Source of the DNA: Stenocarpella maydis | Lineage: Eukaryota > Ascomycota > Sordariomycetes > Diaporthales > Diaporthaceae | Assembly: GCA_002270565.1 (NCBI GenBank) | Contig: NQMI01000030.1 | Location: 310,001-374,000 of the forward strand | Direction: 5' to 3' | Length of the DNA stretch: 64,000 bases | Part shown: piece after piece, positions 1-10,894 of the stretch | Layout of the letters: every line of letters starts with the position of its first letter | How positions within the stretch are numbered: the stretch's first letter is position 1 | Made by a program: the position numbers and the translations under genes | Notes under the pieces: model-generated | Told to the model about the DNA's origin: nothing | What the model saw: only the letters and a program-made list of their open reading frames with translations | Database searches by the model: none

Positions 1-1
1 C

Positions 2-883
2 CCCTACGGCATCGGCCACTTTGGCGGCCCCGCCGTCTGCTCCCTGGCCATTTTCGTCTTCTCCGCTCCCTCGACGACACCCGTCTTCGCCAAGTCCTTC
101 GGCTGGCTCGCCCTGACCGGAGTCACCCTTTCGCTCATGTTCCCCTGCACGCCGCCGTGGTACGAGAAGGAGCACGGCCTGGAGCCTGCCCGCTACGGCA
201 TGCCAGGCAGCCCCGCCGGCCTGGCCCGTGTCGACCAGCTCTTCGGCATCGACATGTACACCACCAGCTTCACCACCGCGCCTATGCCCTTCGGCGCCTT
301 CCCCAGCCTGCACTCCGCCAACGCCACCCTCGAGGCCCTGTTCATGAGCTTCTGCTTCCCCCGCGGCCGCCCCTTCTTCATCTTGTACGTCGGCTGGCTG
401 TGGTGGGCCACCATGTACCTCAACCACCACTATGCCGTGGACCTGGTTGGCGGCAGTCTGATCGCCACCGCCATCTACTATGTCGCTCGCACGCGCTACC
501 TCCCCCGCCAGCAGCCCGACAAGCGCAACCGCTGGGAGTACGACCACGTCGAGATTGGCGAGAAGCCCAAGACCCTGGACGAGGAGTACGGCTACGTCGG
601 CGTCGGCGGCGAGTACGGCATGGGCCTGCTCGAGAGGAGGAGCACGCACCTGAGCGATGACGACGAGTGGACCCTGGGCAGCAGCTCCAGCTTCTCGTCC
701 TCGTCCTCGCCCCGCACGAGCACCACCAGCCCTACCCTGATGTCCCCGACCACGCCCACCCACCCTGATTTCAACCACGTCACCATCCCCATGAACCTGG
801 ACGGCCAGCTGATGTGGGGTTCTGACGAGCGCGGCGGCTCCGTTAGGGATTCCGAGGTCGCCGAGGTCGTGGTGATGAGGTAG
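2..883 (+). CDS. AUR1: Inositol phosphorylceramide synthase catalytic subunit, C-terminal part (5' end outside window)
   Basis: The frame is open from base 2 and ends at the TAG at 881-883, giving the last 293 residues. The family transfers phosphoinositol from phosphatidylinositol to phytoceramide in the Golgi, an essential fungal sphingolipid step and the target of aureobasidin A. The visible segment has membrane helices and the PAP2-type catalytic motifs: FPSLHSAN (first His), then YLNHHYAVDLVGG (second His and Asp of the H-H-D triad). A hydrophilic tail follows, with a Ser-rich stretch (SSSSFSSSSSP) and many acidic residues, presumably cytosolic. No intron is needed in this part. The start and the N-terminal helices lie upstream of the window. 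The identification rests on the triad spacing and on the AUR1-like WYEKEHGLEPARYGMPGSPAGL segment, whose parts I recognise from fungal members. The length of the low-complexity tail varies between species. Confidence 0.93.
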   Translation, partial: PYGIGHFGGPAVCSLAIFVFSAPSTTPVFAKSFGWLALTGVTLSLMFPCTPPWYEKEHGLEPARYGMPGSPAGLARVDQLFGIDMYTTSFTTAPMPFGAFPSLHSANATLEALFMSFCFPRGRPFFILYVGWLWWATMYLNHHYAVDLVGGSLIATAIYYVARTRYLPRQQPDKRNRWEYDHVEIGEKPKTLDEEYGYVGVGGEYGMGLLERRSTHLSDDDEWTLGSSSSFSSSSSPRTSTTSPTLMSPTTPTHPDFNHVTIPMNLDGQLMWGSDERGGSVRDSEVAEVVVMR

Positions 884-2717
884 TTGAGGTGCGGATTTTC
901 CAACGGTCCGATCTGAGATCCGGATGGTGTAGCCCACCACCGGAATCAATTCTTAATGACCAGTTATCTGGCCTCACCCTCTCTCGTGGTCGTTAGCGGA
1001 TCCCGGGCGGTCGCTCATCGCGCCGCTTGGCGGCTGCCTTCGCTTAGTGGCTCTCCGTCAGCCCTGTAGCCGATCCCTCGGCAGCAACCAAGGAGGATTC
1101 GCACCGTCGGCTTACCCCTGCCACGCCGAAGTGGACGTTTCGACCGATGTCCTGGTCTTGAATCAGGGCGACGTGAGAGAGAACCGCTGCGCGCCCCTCA
1201 TTGTCGACAACGAGCGTAGTAGGTGCCCATCATGGGTTTCTACGGGGTGTCAACCCCCAATGGCTCTACTTTGCAACTAGCTTCAGATTAGCTTGATACC
1301 CCACCCTCACATCAAACCGGAATCTTTGTGATGGAACCCGGCGCGAACATACCTCAACATGGCCTATTTTCTGGGGCAACAGCAGGAAACAGCATTTGTA
1401 ACGGCGTTTCTTGTGTAGCAGCGCAACATGACTTTTTGAAAATCTTCATGGGAAACGAATTAGACGAATTAGTAATGGTTACAGGACCATGAAAGAAGCG
1501 GAAGAGGTCTTGATGGCCCTGCGGACGGAAGTGTGGCGGGAAAAGAGATGACTGGAGAGCCCACTGTGCCCCGACATTGGCTTCCTCGTTGGGGGGCCTC
1601 CCCGCGTGGCAGTATTATGTAATATGTCAGTAATATAATGGAAGAATAAAGAGAAGAGGGATGAATACAAAAAATCTCTACTGCTGTTGCAAGCATTCGG
1701 TCTTTATGAGTGTCCTGAGTGGGCGTCCCCCAGGGCCTTGAATGGGCGTCTTAGAATCAGCCGCAGGCTGAGTCCAGTATAAGTAGCAAAATAAACAAGG
1801 TTCCGGGAAGTTAAAAGGAGAGTGGCCAGACCAAATAGATATATACGCTGCGACCAGTCGCGTTCTAGTCCCCCCCCCCCCCGGCCCTCTTGATCCTACT
1901 CGCAGCAGATAAACCACAACGACCAAACAAAAAAGCTCCAGCGGAGGCACACGAGTCCCGTGTCCGATCCCCGAGCGGAGAGACGGGCGAGAGTGCCCAT
2001 GTGTGTGTGGGCGGGCTTGCGCAGCCACAGCAGTGACATTTTCCCATTGGAGCTCGGAGTCCGTTTTGGAAAGGAGGGATTCATGCAAGGAAGGTGGCGG
2101 TTGGTGATCTGGTGTCGATATGGTGGTGTCCAACGACGAGGTTTCTTGAACTGTTGTCATGACACGGCATGCGGCTGGGAAGTGGGGTTCCAGGTTGCCT
2201 GCGGTCCTGATTTATCGTACGGCCCTATACTCTATCTATATTCACCCTATTGGGGGACAGTGATATTGCAGCTCAAAACCCGGGGCAGCAGGCCATGGGC
2301 ACCTTGTTCTCACTGAACCAGCCAGGCTCTGTTACAAGATGCGATGTTCCATGTCCCCAGAGACAATAGGTTCCACCGGGCTGGCCTCTAAGACGTCGCG
2401 GTACGTCTCAAGGATTTCCCTCCTCTCCCCTCTCGCCCCTTCATCCAGGGCGTTCAGGACCCGGAAGACGTCCCCAGCCCCGGCCTCAGAGGTGTGACTC
2501 GGGCAGAGTCCAACCAAACCTTGACTAGCGAGGGTGGAGGAATTCGAGGGATGCGTTCCGCATACTGAATAGGGCGGGTATCGATTGATACCATATCAGA
2601 GTTTACAATGATCGCCCCGTCAAACAAAAGAGGCTCTCGAGGCACTTACCATGAACTCGGGATTGGCTGAGAGGCCTATGGCTTCGAATTGGAGCGCCCC
2701 AATACCCCCCCATCTGC
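884..2717. other. Gene-poor stretch
   Basis: Holds the 3' flank of AUR1 and then about 1.8 kb in which every ORF is short and unlike any family I know. There is a run of 13 C near 1870-1882 and an AT-rich patch near 1610-1680. No RNA gene or repeat array was recognised. Confidence 0.5.
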
Positions 2718-3905
2718 TTATGACTTCCTTATGATCCAGCAATCAAGGTCCATCAGGTCAACACATTTGCCAAGATCAACATCATCGCGGATCTCGTTCA
2801 CGATTCTCTGGTCGTCTACACAACCGCCTGGGGGTCGCGCGGCGCGCAAAGGAACCAGGCAACAGCTGGACCGCGTCTTGGGGGCCCGAGACGCCCACGT
2901 ACAGCTCTTCGAGCCCGCCAAAGGTGGCGAGGAAAGCTGACACGGTGCCGGTCGGGTGGTCACTGCTGCTCCCCATGATCTCGAGCGTTCCTGAGCCGCA
3001 CCGGGGCCCCGGTCCCCTCTCGTGCTTTTGAGCAGGGTGTCCCAGCCCGCGCAGTTGCGCGCAGCTTGAGGGTCCGGAGCGTCTCGAAGTCGAGCGCATT
3101 GATGGTCTTGTTGCCCAGAGACACCTCGGTGAGGCACAGTGTCTGTAGTGCAGGGTAGGCATTTCGTGACCGCCAGAGGCCAATCGACCGTTCGAGACCC
3201 CTCGGGCCGCCGTCGAAGAGGCTCCGGCACATGCAGTTCGCCAATTCGTTCCCAGTTCACAAGATCAAGCTCGAGATGCTCCAGGCTCTGGGCGTTGTCT
3301 ACGAGCATGTCTCGCGGGCTTCCGAGGAATTCGCAGTCTGGGGCCCTCCAACAGAGCCGCCTGAGCTTGGCCAAGGAGGTCAGGCCTTCTGGGGAGGCAG
3401 GGTCGCATAATGTACATGTGCGGTCTGTTATTGGGGCAAGATATTCGAGTTGACGCTGGTTGTTCTCAGTGATACCGTCTGGGCCAAAGATCTCGCCTGG
3501 TAGGCGGGTGCCAGTGTTCCAGCTCGCCCAGGAGTTAGGGGATTGTCGTCAGACAGCATCGACCGCCTGCACAACGCAGAGAGTCCGTTACCTCAAGCTG
3601 TAGAGAATCTCATCCCGTAATTGTTTGAGCACGGATTCTGCTTCATCAACGAGGCTCTGAAAATCGTAGTCGACATCATCAACCTCGTCCGTGTGGTCCT
3701 AGCAATGAGGGAATCGTTCCTCCTAGTCCGTCCCGAAAGCGGACCAGAAATGCACCGCTGTGGTCAATTCGAGAAGTGGATCCTCCTGTATGAAAGACCC
3801 AGGAAAGGGAGAGTTCATCCAGACTGTCTTCGCGGATCTCGATAGAAAGTAATCCCAAAGATATGCCCTCAAAGCTTCATAGATAACTTTCGACACTAGC
3901 CACAA
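2718..3905 (-). pseudogene. Broken F-box/leucine-rich-repeat-like gene
   Basis: Read on the minus strand from about 3530 down to 2718, the translation looks like the LRR region of a fungal F-box protein (for example SLEHLELDLVNWERIGE, ALQTLCLTEVSLGNKTINAL, LEEIMGSSS-like and FGGLEELYVGVSG pieces). It only reads on by changing frame at least four times: near 3245, near 3050, near 2990 and near 2840. A coding-like stretch also occurs at about 3905-3830 (SKVIYEALRAYLWDYFLS). None of these switches sits on a good intron. One possible true intron is suggested at about 3598-3575 (GTAACG ... GTGCAG). All other genes in the window read cleanly, so accumulated indels (a dead gene) are more likely than sequencing error. 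The F-box itself was not seen. Family assignment is by pattern only. Confidence 0.55.
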
Positions 3906-5552
3906 TTAAAACAGGCCTTTCCTGTCTTCCACTTGTTTGAAGCCAGCCAGTATTTGGCTTGTTATTGGAGTGGAACCATTGTCGTGCGCACTTGATACAC
4001 TATCCTCTGAAGGATCTCATTCGACAGCCTAGTAAGTCTCGGTATGCTGCGGTTCGCTATCATGCGGCTCGCTCGTAGGCTAGAGTGAAGTACGGCGCAG
4101 GTTCCGATAGCTGCTGTCTAATTAACATCCGGGCCAGGCAACGGTTGGCATAGAACCAGAGAGCCTCAATCCAGTAGAACTGTCTGCCAGCTCAATCTGG
4201 CCGCATGTCAAGCAATTGTTTGTTTCTCGAGATAAGTCAGCCTGCTTAGACTGACGCGGGAGAGGGACTCGTTAAGACAGGGGGGACCCCAAACCCTTGA
4301 AATTCCAATGAGAATACTACTCTATGCTCCGCGCCGGGTTTGTGATCAATTTGAGTTTAAAAAGCTGTATATTATATATATCTGGGGGGTGGAGGGTGGC
4401 AAGAGATGTATATGCAGAGATCGCTCTCTACTGCCATCATTGCCAGTAGAGCTGCACTCACCTAGTTCCATCATCTCAACCTTCTGCAATGGGTAAGCAG
4501 AGACAGAGGCGAAGCGCAGTCATTCGGTTTCTTAGATCGCATGCTACCGTGTATTGGACCTATTGCCATCAGGATTGTGTGTCTTATCTAACACTGTGTC
4601 TTTGAGCTTTTGCAAATGTATGACGGGATCGCCGCAGCTCTTTATTTATATATATATATATTGAGAAGGGGGGGGGGGGGCTTGGTATTATGATCATAAT
4701 AAGAACGAAACCTGCAATACCAACAGCCGACTGAACAGCTGAACTGAATTTCGGTATTCCATCCTTACTAACTTCTACCGATGTTGGACGAGACAGGAAG
4801 TGGAATGGTTGACGCCAGCCACAGCATGAAAACTAATAGAGGCCAACAGTTGGATCACAACAGAGTCAGACTTATCTTGAGGTAGTGGCTTCCACCTGCG
4901 ATGTACTTTCGTCTGTCTCGTAGCGTATTCTGTATGGCTCTAAAATCCGAGACCGGCACGATGTGCAATTGTCAGACGTCCGCGGGCTCGAGCATAGTAT
5001 CACAAAGGGGCAATATAAGCTTGATTAAGTGGTTCCCGCCACGGAGCCACAAAGCTGGGGATTGTGGAGAATTGATGTATTTGGCCTCTCTTGCGAGGCC
5101 AAGGGAAATGAGGTAGCTATTTCTACAATGCTGTGCTGACTAGGGAAGACTAGGCCAATGCGGACCCTCTTACCAAAAGCAAAAGCACGATGATGAAGGC
5201 CAAAGCATTCAGATGTGCTTTTCGTATGCAGAACTCACTCGCAAGAACCATCAGTGCAGCCATCTGCACAAAATTAACCATCCCCACCACCATGAGCCAC
5301 AGCTCTCATGCATCCACCCTTAATATTCATTTCGGTTTTTCTTGTTGTTTTTGTAAACTCGATGCCACGAGTCTGCTAGCCAGTGCTTAAGCCTGCAGTC
5401 TGCCAGGGCTTTCCATGGACGGAGACTTGCTATATCAATGGGTAGTTTGCGGACGAAAATAGGCCAGACAACTCAGCTGCTGCATGAGCCATATCATGTG
5501 GCAGCCACCCATTTCAGGATGCCTTCCCCTGTGACCGAAATAAGTTTCAAGT
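3906..5552. other. Gene-poor stretch downstream of RPA34
   Basis: No supported gene. It contains short AT-rich patches (4360-4385 and 4645-4670), a run of G at about 4668-4680 and only short meaningless ORFs. It probably includes the 3' UTR of the minus-strand gene ending at 5553. Confidence 0.5.
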
Positions 5553-7912
5553 TTAGTTGCCCCTACTAGGAGGTGATATGGGAGTGTTCTTGGGCGTCCT
5601 TGCACTCTTCTCGGGGGACTTTGCGGACTTGCCGGGCGATTTCGTCTCGTTGAATCCCTCGGCCATCTTGTCGACACTGGGCATGTTTGACTTGCTCCTC
5701 TTCTTCTCTTTTTGCTCCTTACCCTTGCGCGCCTTCGCATCAGGGAGACCAGTAGCGCTGCTCACCTTGGGCGGCACTGGGATCGGGATGGGCGTCTGCT
5801 TGGGTGGGAGCTGCGTGGATGGCAGTCGGCCACCTGGGGAGTCAGATGGCCTGCGGATAAGGGCAGGTTGGTTCACCGAGGCCGCTCTGGAGTTGGAGAA
5901 TTTGGCACCGGAGCCGGAGCCGGAGCCTACGCTGAGGTGTGGCAAAGGCACTGGCGTCTCCTTTCGTCCGGCTTGTCCATTGGCTGTCTCCTCATGGTCT
6001 CCAATGGTTTTCTGTTTCTTTGCGGACTTCTCAGCGCTGGTACTCTTGCCGGAGTCCCTGGTGGTAGGGGTTGCCACAGGCCCGTCCTCACCGTCATGCT
6101 TGCGCTTCTTATTGGAGCTGGATTTGGGAGTGCTGAGCGCTGCTGTCTCCTCAGCTGCGACTTTTGCACCGGCCTTCTTCCTCTCCGAGCTCGCGGTGGG
6201 GGTCAGAGTTTTCTTTGATCCCGGCACGCCCAGAGGAGTGTATCTGGCACGAAGTCCTTCCGGTTGGCGCCGAGCCGGTCTCGTAGTCTTGGAAACTGTC
6301 TGGGTTGTAGTAACGCTAGCGGGGCCCTCTGGCAAGAAGGTTTCGCTGCGAGTGAAGTGCATAGTCTGATCAACAGGCCGGCCAACTAATCCATGGTTAA
6401 TCATGTGCAAAAGCCTGCGGGAAGCTGATACTTACGATCCGAGTACTCCTGTCCCTTCTTGTGGGGGATGAGCAGTCTGAATGACGAGGCAGCGGAAGGA
6501 TCATCAAAGGCCAGACTGTAGTTGTCCCCGTCGTGAGTGAGGATGGGCAGGCCATTCTGAGCTGAATCCATCGGGATGGTCAAGTCCTGCACGACGGTAA
6601 CAGGCAGAGAAGCTGGCGCAGTGATGTACCAGACCTGCTTGCCCTCCATCTTGGCCTTCTCGAAGAAACTGGCGACCTCGGAAGCGCCAATGCTGCCATC
6701 GAGCTTGCGCAAATGGAAATCTGGTGCCACAAACTCGGGAACAGAGCCCCTAGAACGCCCAGTTAGTTTTTTTGCTCGTGTTTTTCTGGCGACCAAGACT
6801 TACACCTTGGTGGGAGAGCCGCCATTCGTCAGGGCAGTGGATTGGTCCGTCATCTCAATGTCGCCGTCAACGTCCCTGGGAGCGGATGATTTAGCGGTCT
6901 TGGCCTTTTTGTTGCTGGCCTCGGCCTTGGAGGATGGAGCCGGCTCTCGGGCCTTGCTGGCCTTTGCAGACTTGAGATCGTCTTTGATTTGCTGCTGTAT
7001 TTGAGCCTCGGGGTCATCACTTCCATCGCTGTCCTCCCCGCTCTCACTGCCGCTCTCACTCTCACTGCCGCTCTCACTCTCACTACCGCTCTCACTCTCA
7101 CTACCACTACCACTCTCACTCTCACTGCCACTCCCACTCTCACTCCCGCTCTCACTCCCGCTCTCACTCCCGCTCTCACTCCCGCTCTCACTCCCGCTCT
7201 CACTCCCAGCCGAGTCTGCTTGGGAGCCAGACTCGGAATCGGATTCAGACTCAGAAGGCGTGGCCTGCTTGGCGGCCTTCGCCTTGGATTTCGATGGTGC
7301 TTGCTGCTTGTCGGTTTTTGTTGCCAGTGCCTTCTCCTTCTCGGTCGTGCTATTGCTAGAACGAGAGTTTTTGGAATCGCCGGCTGCAGCAGTCTTGATC
7401 TCAACCTTGGACATGGTGCTCTTCTTGACTTGCTCGTGATTTGCGGGGGCATTTGCGGAGACCCTTGCGCGCTTCTCGTCGCTGCTAGATGCGCTTTCGC
7501 TCTCACTGCCGCTCTCGCTGCCGCTGCCGCTGCCACTCTCAGATGATGCTGAAGAGCTACTGTATTCCTTCTTTAATTTCTTGGTGGCCAGTTCCTTCTT
7601 GGGCTGTTCCTTGACTAAGGCCTTCAGGCCGTTGACCGTTGGGCTCTTCGCAGGTGTCGCCTTTGCGGCATCAGCCTTCTGCTTGGGCAGAGGGCTGTGC
7701 TTGGCCTTCTTCTTGTCGCCGAAATCGGAATCGGAGCTGCTGTTGGAGCCATCGCTGTCGTCGTCGTCGTCGTCGTCGTCGGTGCCAATGAACGTGTCTC
7801 GCTTCAATATGGGTGCAGAAGGTTGAGTGCCGAACATGCTGCCCTTGGAAATCTTGCTAGACTTGGAGGCATGATCGCGCAGGCTGCCTGAGGGAGCCCT
7901 TGGGCCAGCCAT
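5553..7912 (-). CDS. RPA34: RNA polymerase I subunit RPA34 (A34.5) with long acidic-serine N-terminus
   Basis: Three exons, 7912-6804, 6749-6436 and 6385-5553, give 751 residues. Both introns (54 and 50 nt) start GTAAGT and restore phase. Exon 2 carries the RPA34 family core: PEFVAPDFHLRKL, KQVWYITAPASLPV, QDLTIPMDSAQNG and FRLLIPHKKG. Exon 3 continues with TMHFTRSETFLPEG and RARYTPLGVPGS, then a Lys/Ser/Pro-rich nuclear tail. In yeast the A34.5 subunit pairs with A49 in a TFIIF-like module of Pol I that promotes elongation of rRNA transcription. The first ~369 residues are unlike yeast RPA34 (233 aa). They alternate acidic-serine stretches (poly-Asp, long Ser-Glu-Gly repeats) with Lys-rich blocks, as in SRP40/Nopp140. 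The start chosen is MAGPRAPSG at 7912. An upstream in-frame ATG at 8317 opens a stretch containing a likely GTAAGT donor, so it is probably leader. Confidence 0.87.
7030..7210 (-). repeat. In-frame Ser-Glu/Ser-Gly coding minisatellite in RPA34
   Basis: The DNA repeats 6- and 12-base units related to CTCTCACTCCCG (plus strand). The most regular copies lie at about 7135-7205. They encode alternating GSES and SESE units. The regular 12-base copies are the likely site of length change between strains. Confidence 0.85.
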
Positions 7913-8472
7913 GGTGTGTCGTACTGCTTCAACGAGCTGTGGGTAGAATTGCGATTGTTGGGCGACCGATCGCAGGATCTGGGCTCGTCGCCTCGCGTGG
8001 GGAGGCCTGCAAAGATGAAGTATCTCAGCACAGTCCACGGGCGGTGGGAATCTGTGCCAATTGGGGACCAGAGTGCGTGGTGAAATAGAGGGACACGCAA
8101 ACAGTCGCGTGTTTTGCGTAGGAGGCGTGAGGTGTGATGGTTGAAGTTTTTGCAAAGTTTCTTTGGATCGCCCCCCAAAAAAAAAAGTCGCGTCTCCAAA
8201 CGGGACCGTCTTAGACAGCATTGGTGGGGTAGTGGGCTGGTCTGGTGCGCTAGTGATTGGGCAAAGTGCTGACTTACAGGGAGCTTGCAAGTGACATCTT
8301 AGGCGGGTCGAGGCCATGCACCCCCACTCTGCTGGCCGAATTCAACGTCGGGTCTGAGTCTGGCTCGAAAGCCCACTCAAACTTGCACCCGAAGTCCAGT
8401 GTTTCGGTATTCAACGAGATGATGAGGATGGAAAAATCTTAATAATTTTGTCCCAATACTAGCTTCATCAGG
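7913..8472. promoter_or_regulatory. Shared divergent promoter of RPA34 and GRC3
   Basis: 560 bp separate the two start codons. A GATGAG core lies at 8421-8426, followed by an A/T run (GAAAAATCTTAATAATTTT, 8431-8449), 25-50 bp before the GRC3 ATG. This resembles the PAC plus RRPE pair that marks ribosome-biogenesis promoters in yeast. On the RPA34 side a plausible leader intron runs from a GTAAGT near 8276 to a TTTGCAG near 8010. The element assignment is inference. Confidence 0.4.
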
Positions 8473-10779
8473 ATGTCGTCGAGTAAGAAGAGAAAGCTCG
8501 AGATCGGCCAGGGCACGCAGAGTAGGTTCTGTGGATTCCGGGACAGAATATTGAACCTCCTCTCACAAACACGTTGGAAATCTTACTGACCCGAATGACC
8601 TGTACCAGTGCTGAGTGCCGCTGCACTCAAAAAGAGACTGCTCGAGAGGCAAGCTGCATCTTCGGCACCACCTGCTTCCCCTGAGGGCTGTGGGAAGACC
8701 ATTGAAGACAGTAACAAAGCCCCCAATGAGATTCCCCGGACAGGAGACAAAATATCTGGGGCATTCGAAAGGCTGCTGCTAGAGGGTGCCGAGATACCTG
8801 CTGGAGGTGATGGGTATGTGCCAACATGCTGCCCTGTCCAAGACCGAAAAGTATCATCGATAGTGACAATGAGCAAAAGTCTGCAAACCCCGGAGCCTGT
8901 TGAGGAGCCCCCCAAACGCAGGGTGATCCAGCTGTCATCCTTTAAGCCCAGCAAAAGCAACTTACAGATCAAGAAGAATGGTGTCTCCGTCCTGAGCTTC
9001 CAAAACGGAGAGGTATAGTGGCCCCAGAGCCAGCCGTCCTGAGGATCAGCTTTGCTAACCAGAAGACAGCGTCTGGTGATTCTGGGCAGCTATGGCATCA
9101 GGGTCAAGAGTGGCGAGGCCACCATCAGTGGTGCTACCCTGCCCCCTTCTCAGACAATATACTGGTTTCATGCACCTCATTGCCATGCCCTGCCTGTCTT
9201 GAGATGTACAGAGCAGTCCGTGATTGAGCTTCATTCACATCAAGACGCCCTTGGTCTTAGAAACTTGGAAAAGCTATCACCCCTGTTCGGAAGCCTGTGG
9301 AATGAAGTGGACCAAACAGAAGCCCCTACAAAACAAACATATCAGATCCTGCCGACCTCAGCAGATGGTCCTAAGAGGGCTATATTGCAGGATCTCAGGT
9401 CGCCTGCAGGATGGAACAAGAAGATTGCAGATCTCTCCAAGGAGACTCGGCCAAGAAGCCCTGTTATCCTTGTGTGCGGTCCAAAGTCATCCGGGAAATC
9501 CACTTTCTCTCGGCTCCTAGCCAACAGGTTGGTAACCAGCGCAGGAAATAACAAGGAGCGGGTCTGGCCTGGTGTTGCCATTCTAGATATCGATCCCGGC
9601 CAGCCCGAGTTTTCACCACCAGGCGTCATTTCTCTTATCCGAATCCAGGAGCCAAACCTCATGCCTCCTTTTGGGCATCCAACCCTTGTTGACACCACAT
9701 CCATACCCCGGTCACACGCATTAGCATCCGTTACTCCAGCATCAGACATAGAGCACTACCAGGAGTGTGTTATGGATCTCTTCAAGTCCTATCAGTCGGC
9801 TCTTAAGGACTACCCCTTACTCATCAACACTCCTGGCTGGATACAGGGCACAGGCCTAGGTATGTTGATTGATCTCATATCCAAGATCCGCCCAGCTGAG
9901 GTCATCTACATGTCCGAGGATGGCCCAGAAGACACAGTGGAAGGCTTGAAGTCGGCTTGTGAAGGCATCACCTTCACCTCTCTTCCCTCCCAGTCCGGCG
10001 AATATACTTCCAGAACAGCACTACACCTACGACACATGCAGGCCATGTCTTATTTCCACATGGACCCAAAATTGAGCCGAGGCTCTGCTATTCGATGGGA
10101 TTCTAAACCGCTCACGTCTGCACCACCATTGCTACTGAGTTATGATGGGGCAGAGAGTGGTATCCTTGCTGTGATGTGCTATGGGTACCAGCCAGCGCCA
10201 GACCTACTGGCCGACTCCATTGACGGCACCATCATCGCAATTGTTGAAATCAAAGACCGCAGGGCCTTCTGCAACACCACCACACATGTCAACAACAGGG
10301 TGGCACTGAGCGAGACAGAAGTGCCAGTGGACACACAAATGCCAGACATAAAGCGATACACACGACGCACACCAGAGAAGATACCTTATATACGCTGTGG
10401 AACCACCCTCCGACCCCAATACTCGCGGGTTGCAGGTCTAGCCCTCGTCCGTGGCATCGATATTCAGCGCTCCTTGATTGCTCTGGTGACTCCAATGTCC
10501 CCGGCTGAGCTGGAAGGGAAGGAACTGGTTCTGGTCTCTGGGAAATTCGATATTCCAACGTGGGCATATACTGAGGACCACTATAATCGTGCCTCTCAGC
10601 GAGGTGAGGACCAAAATGGAGACGAAGACCTCACAGATGAGGCCGAGCAGACGCGGGACGGACTCACAGGCGAAGTCCCTTGGGCCGAGAGCCTCCATGG
10701 GGGCCAAAAGAGGGCAGTTGGATCAAAGGCATGGAGGGTCCGAAGAGATCTTGGACGAGGTGGAGGAATGGGCGAGTAA
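8473..10779 (+). CDS. GRC3: Polynucleotide 5'-hydroxyl kinase GRC3 (NOL9 family)
   Basis: Three exons, 8473-8521, 8609-9012 and 9070-10779, give 720 residues. The junctions GTQ|M and NGE|RLVIL are both in phase, with GTAGGT and GTATAG donors. Grc3/NOL9 phosphorylates 5'-OH RNA ends. With the Las1 endonuclease it processes ITS2 of pre-rRNA in the nucleolus and also affects Pol I termination. Visible features: the N-terminal LSAAALKKRLLERQA segment typical of the family; a beta-rich domain (RLVILGSYGIRVKSGEATISGA); Walker A GPKSSGKST at residues 288-296; the Clp1/Grc3 signature DIDPGQPEFSPPG from residue 324; and the NTPGWIQGTG motif. The C-terminus is acidic and then Arg/Gly-rich. It diverges from RPA34, another rRNA-synthesis gene. 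Confidence 0.93.
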
Positions 10780-10894
10780 ACGAGAGGTACTGGCAGAGTA
10801 ACCCAAGATCACAAAACTAGAGATAGCATGCCCGATATGCTTAGGTGTTGAAGGCTTTACGTCACTACCACTTAAAGGCCTCTATGGTGGTTGA

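Noticed and set aside
1678..2160. 160-codon minus-strand ORF downstream of AUR1
   Set aside because: Runs through a poly-C tract and has no family resemblance or exon structure.
5557..6369. 270-codon plus-strand ORF opposite RPA34 exon 3
   Set aside because: Antisense shadow of a spliced gene whose minus-strand frame carries recognised motifs.
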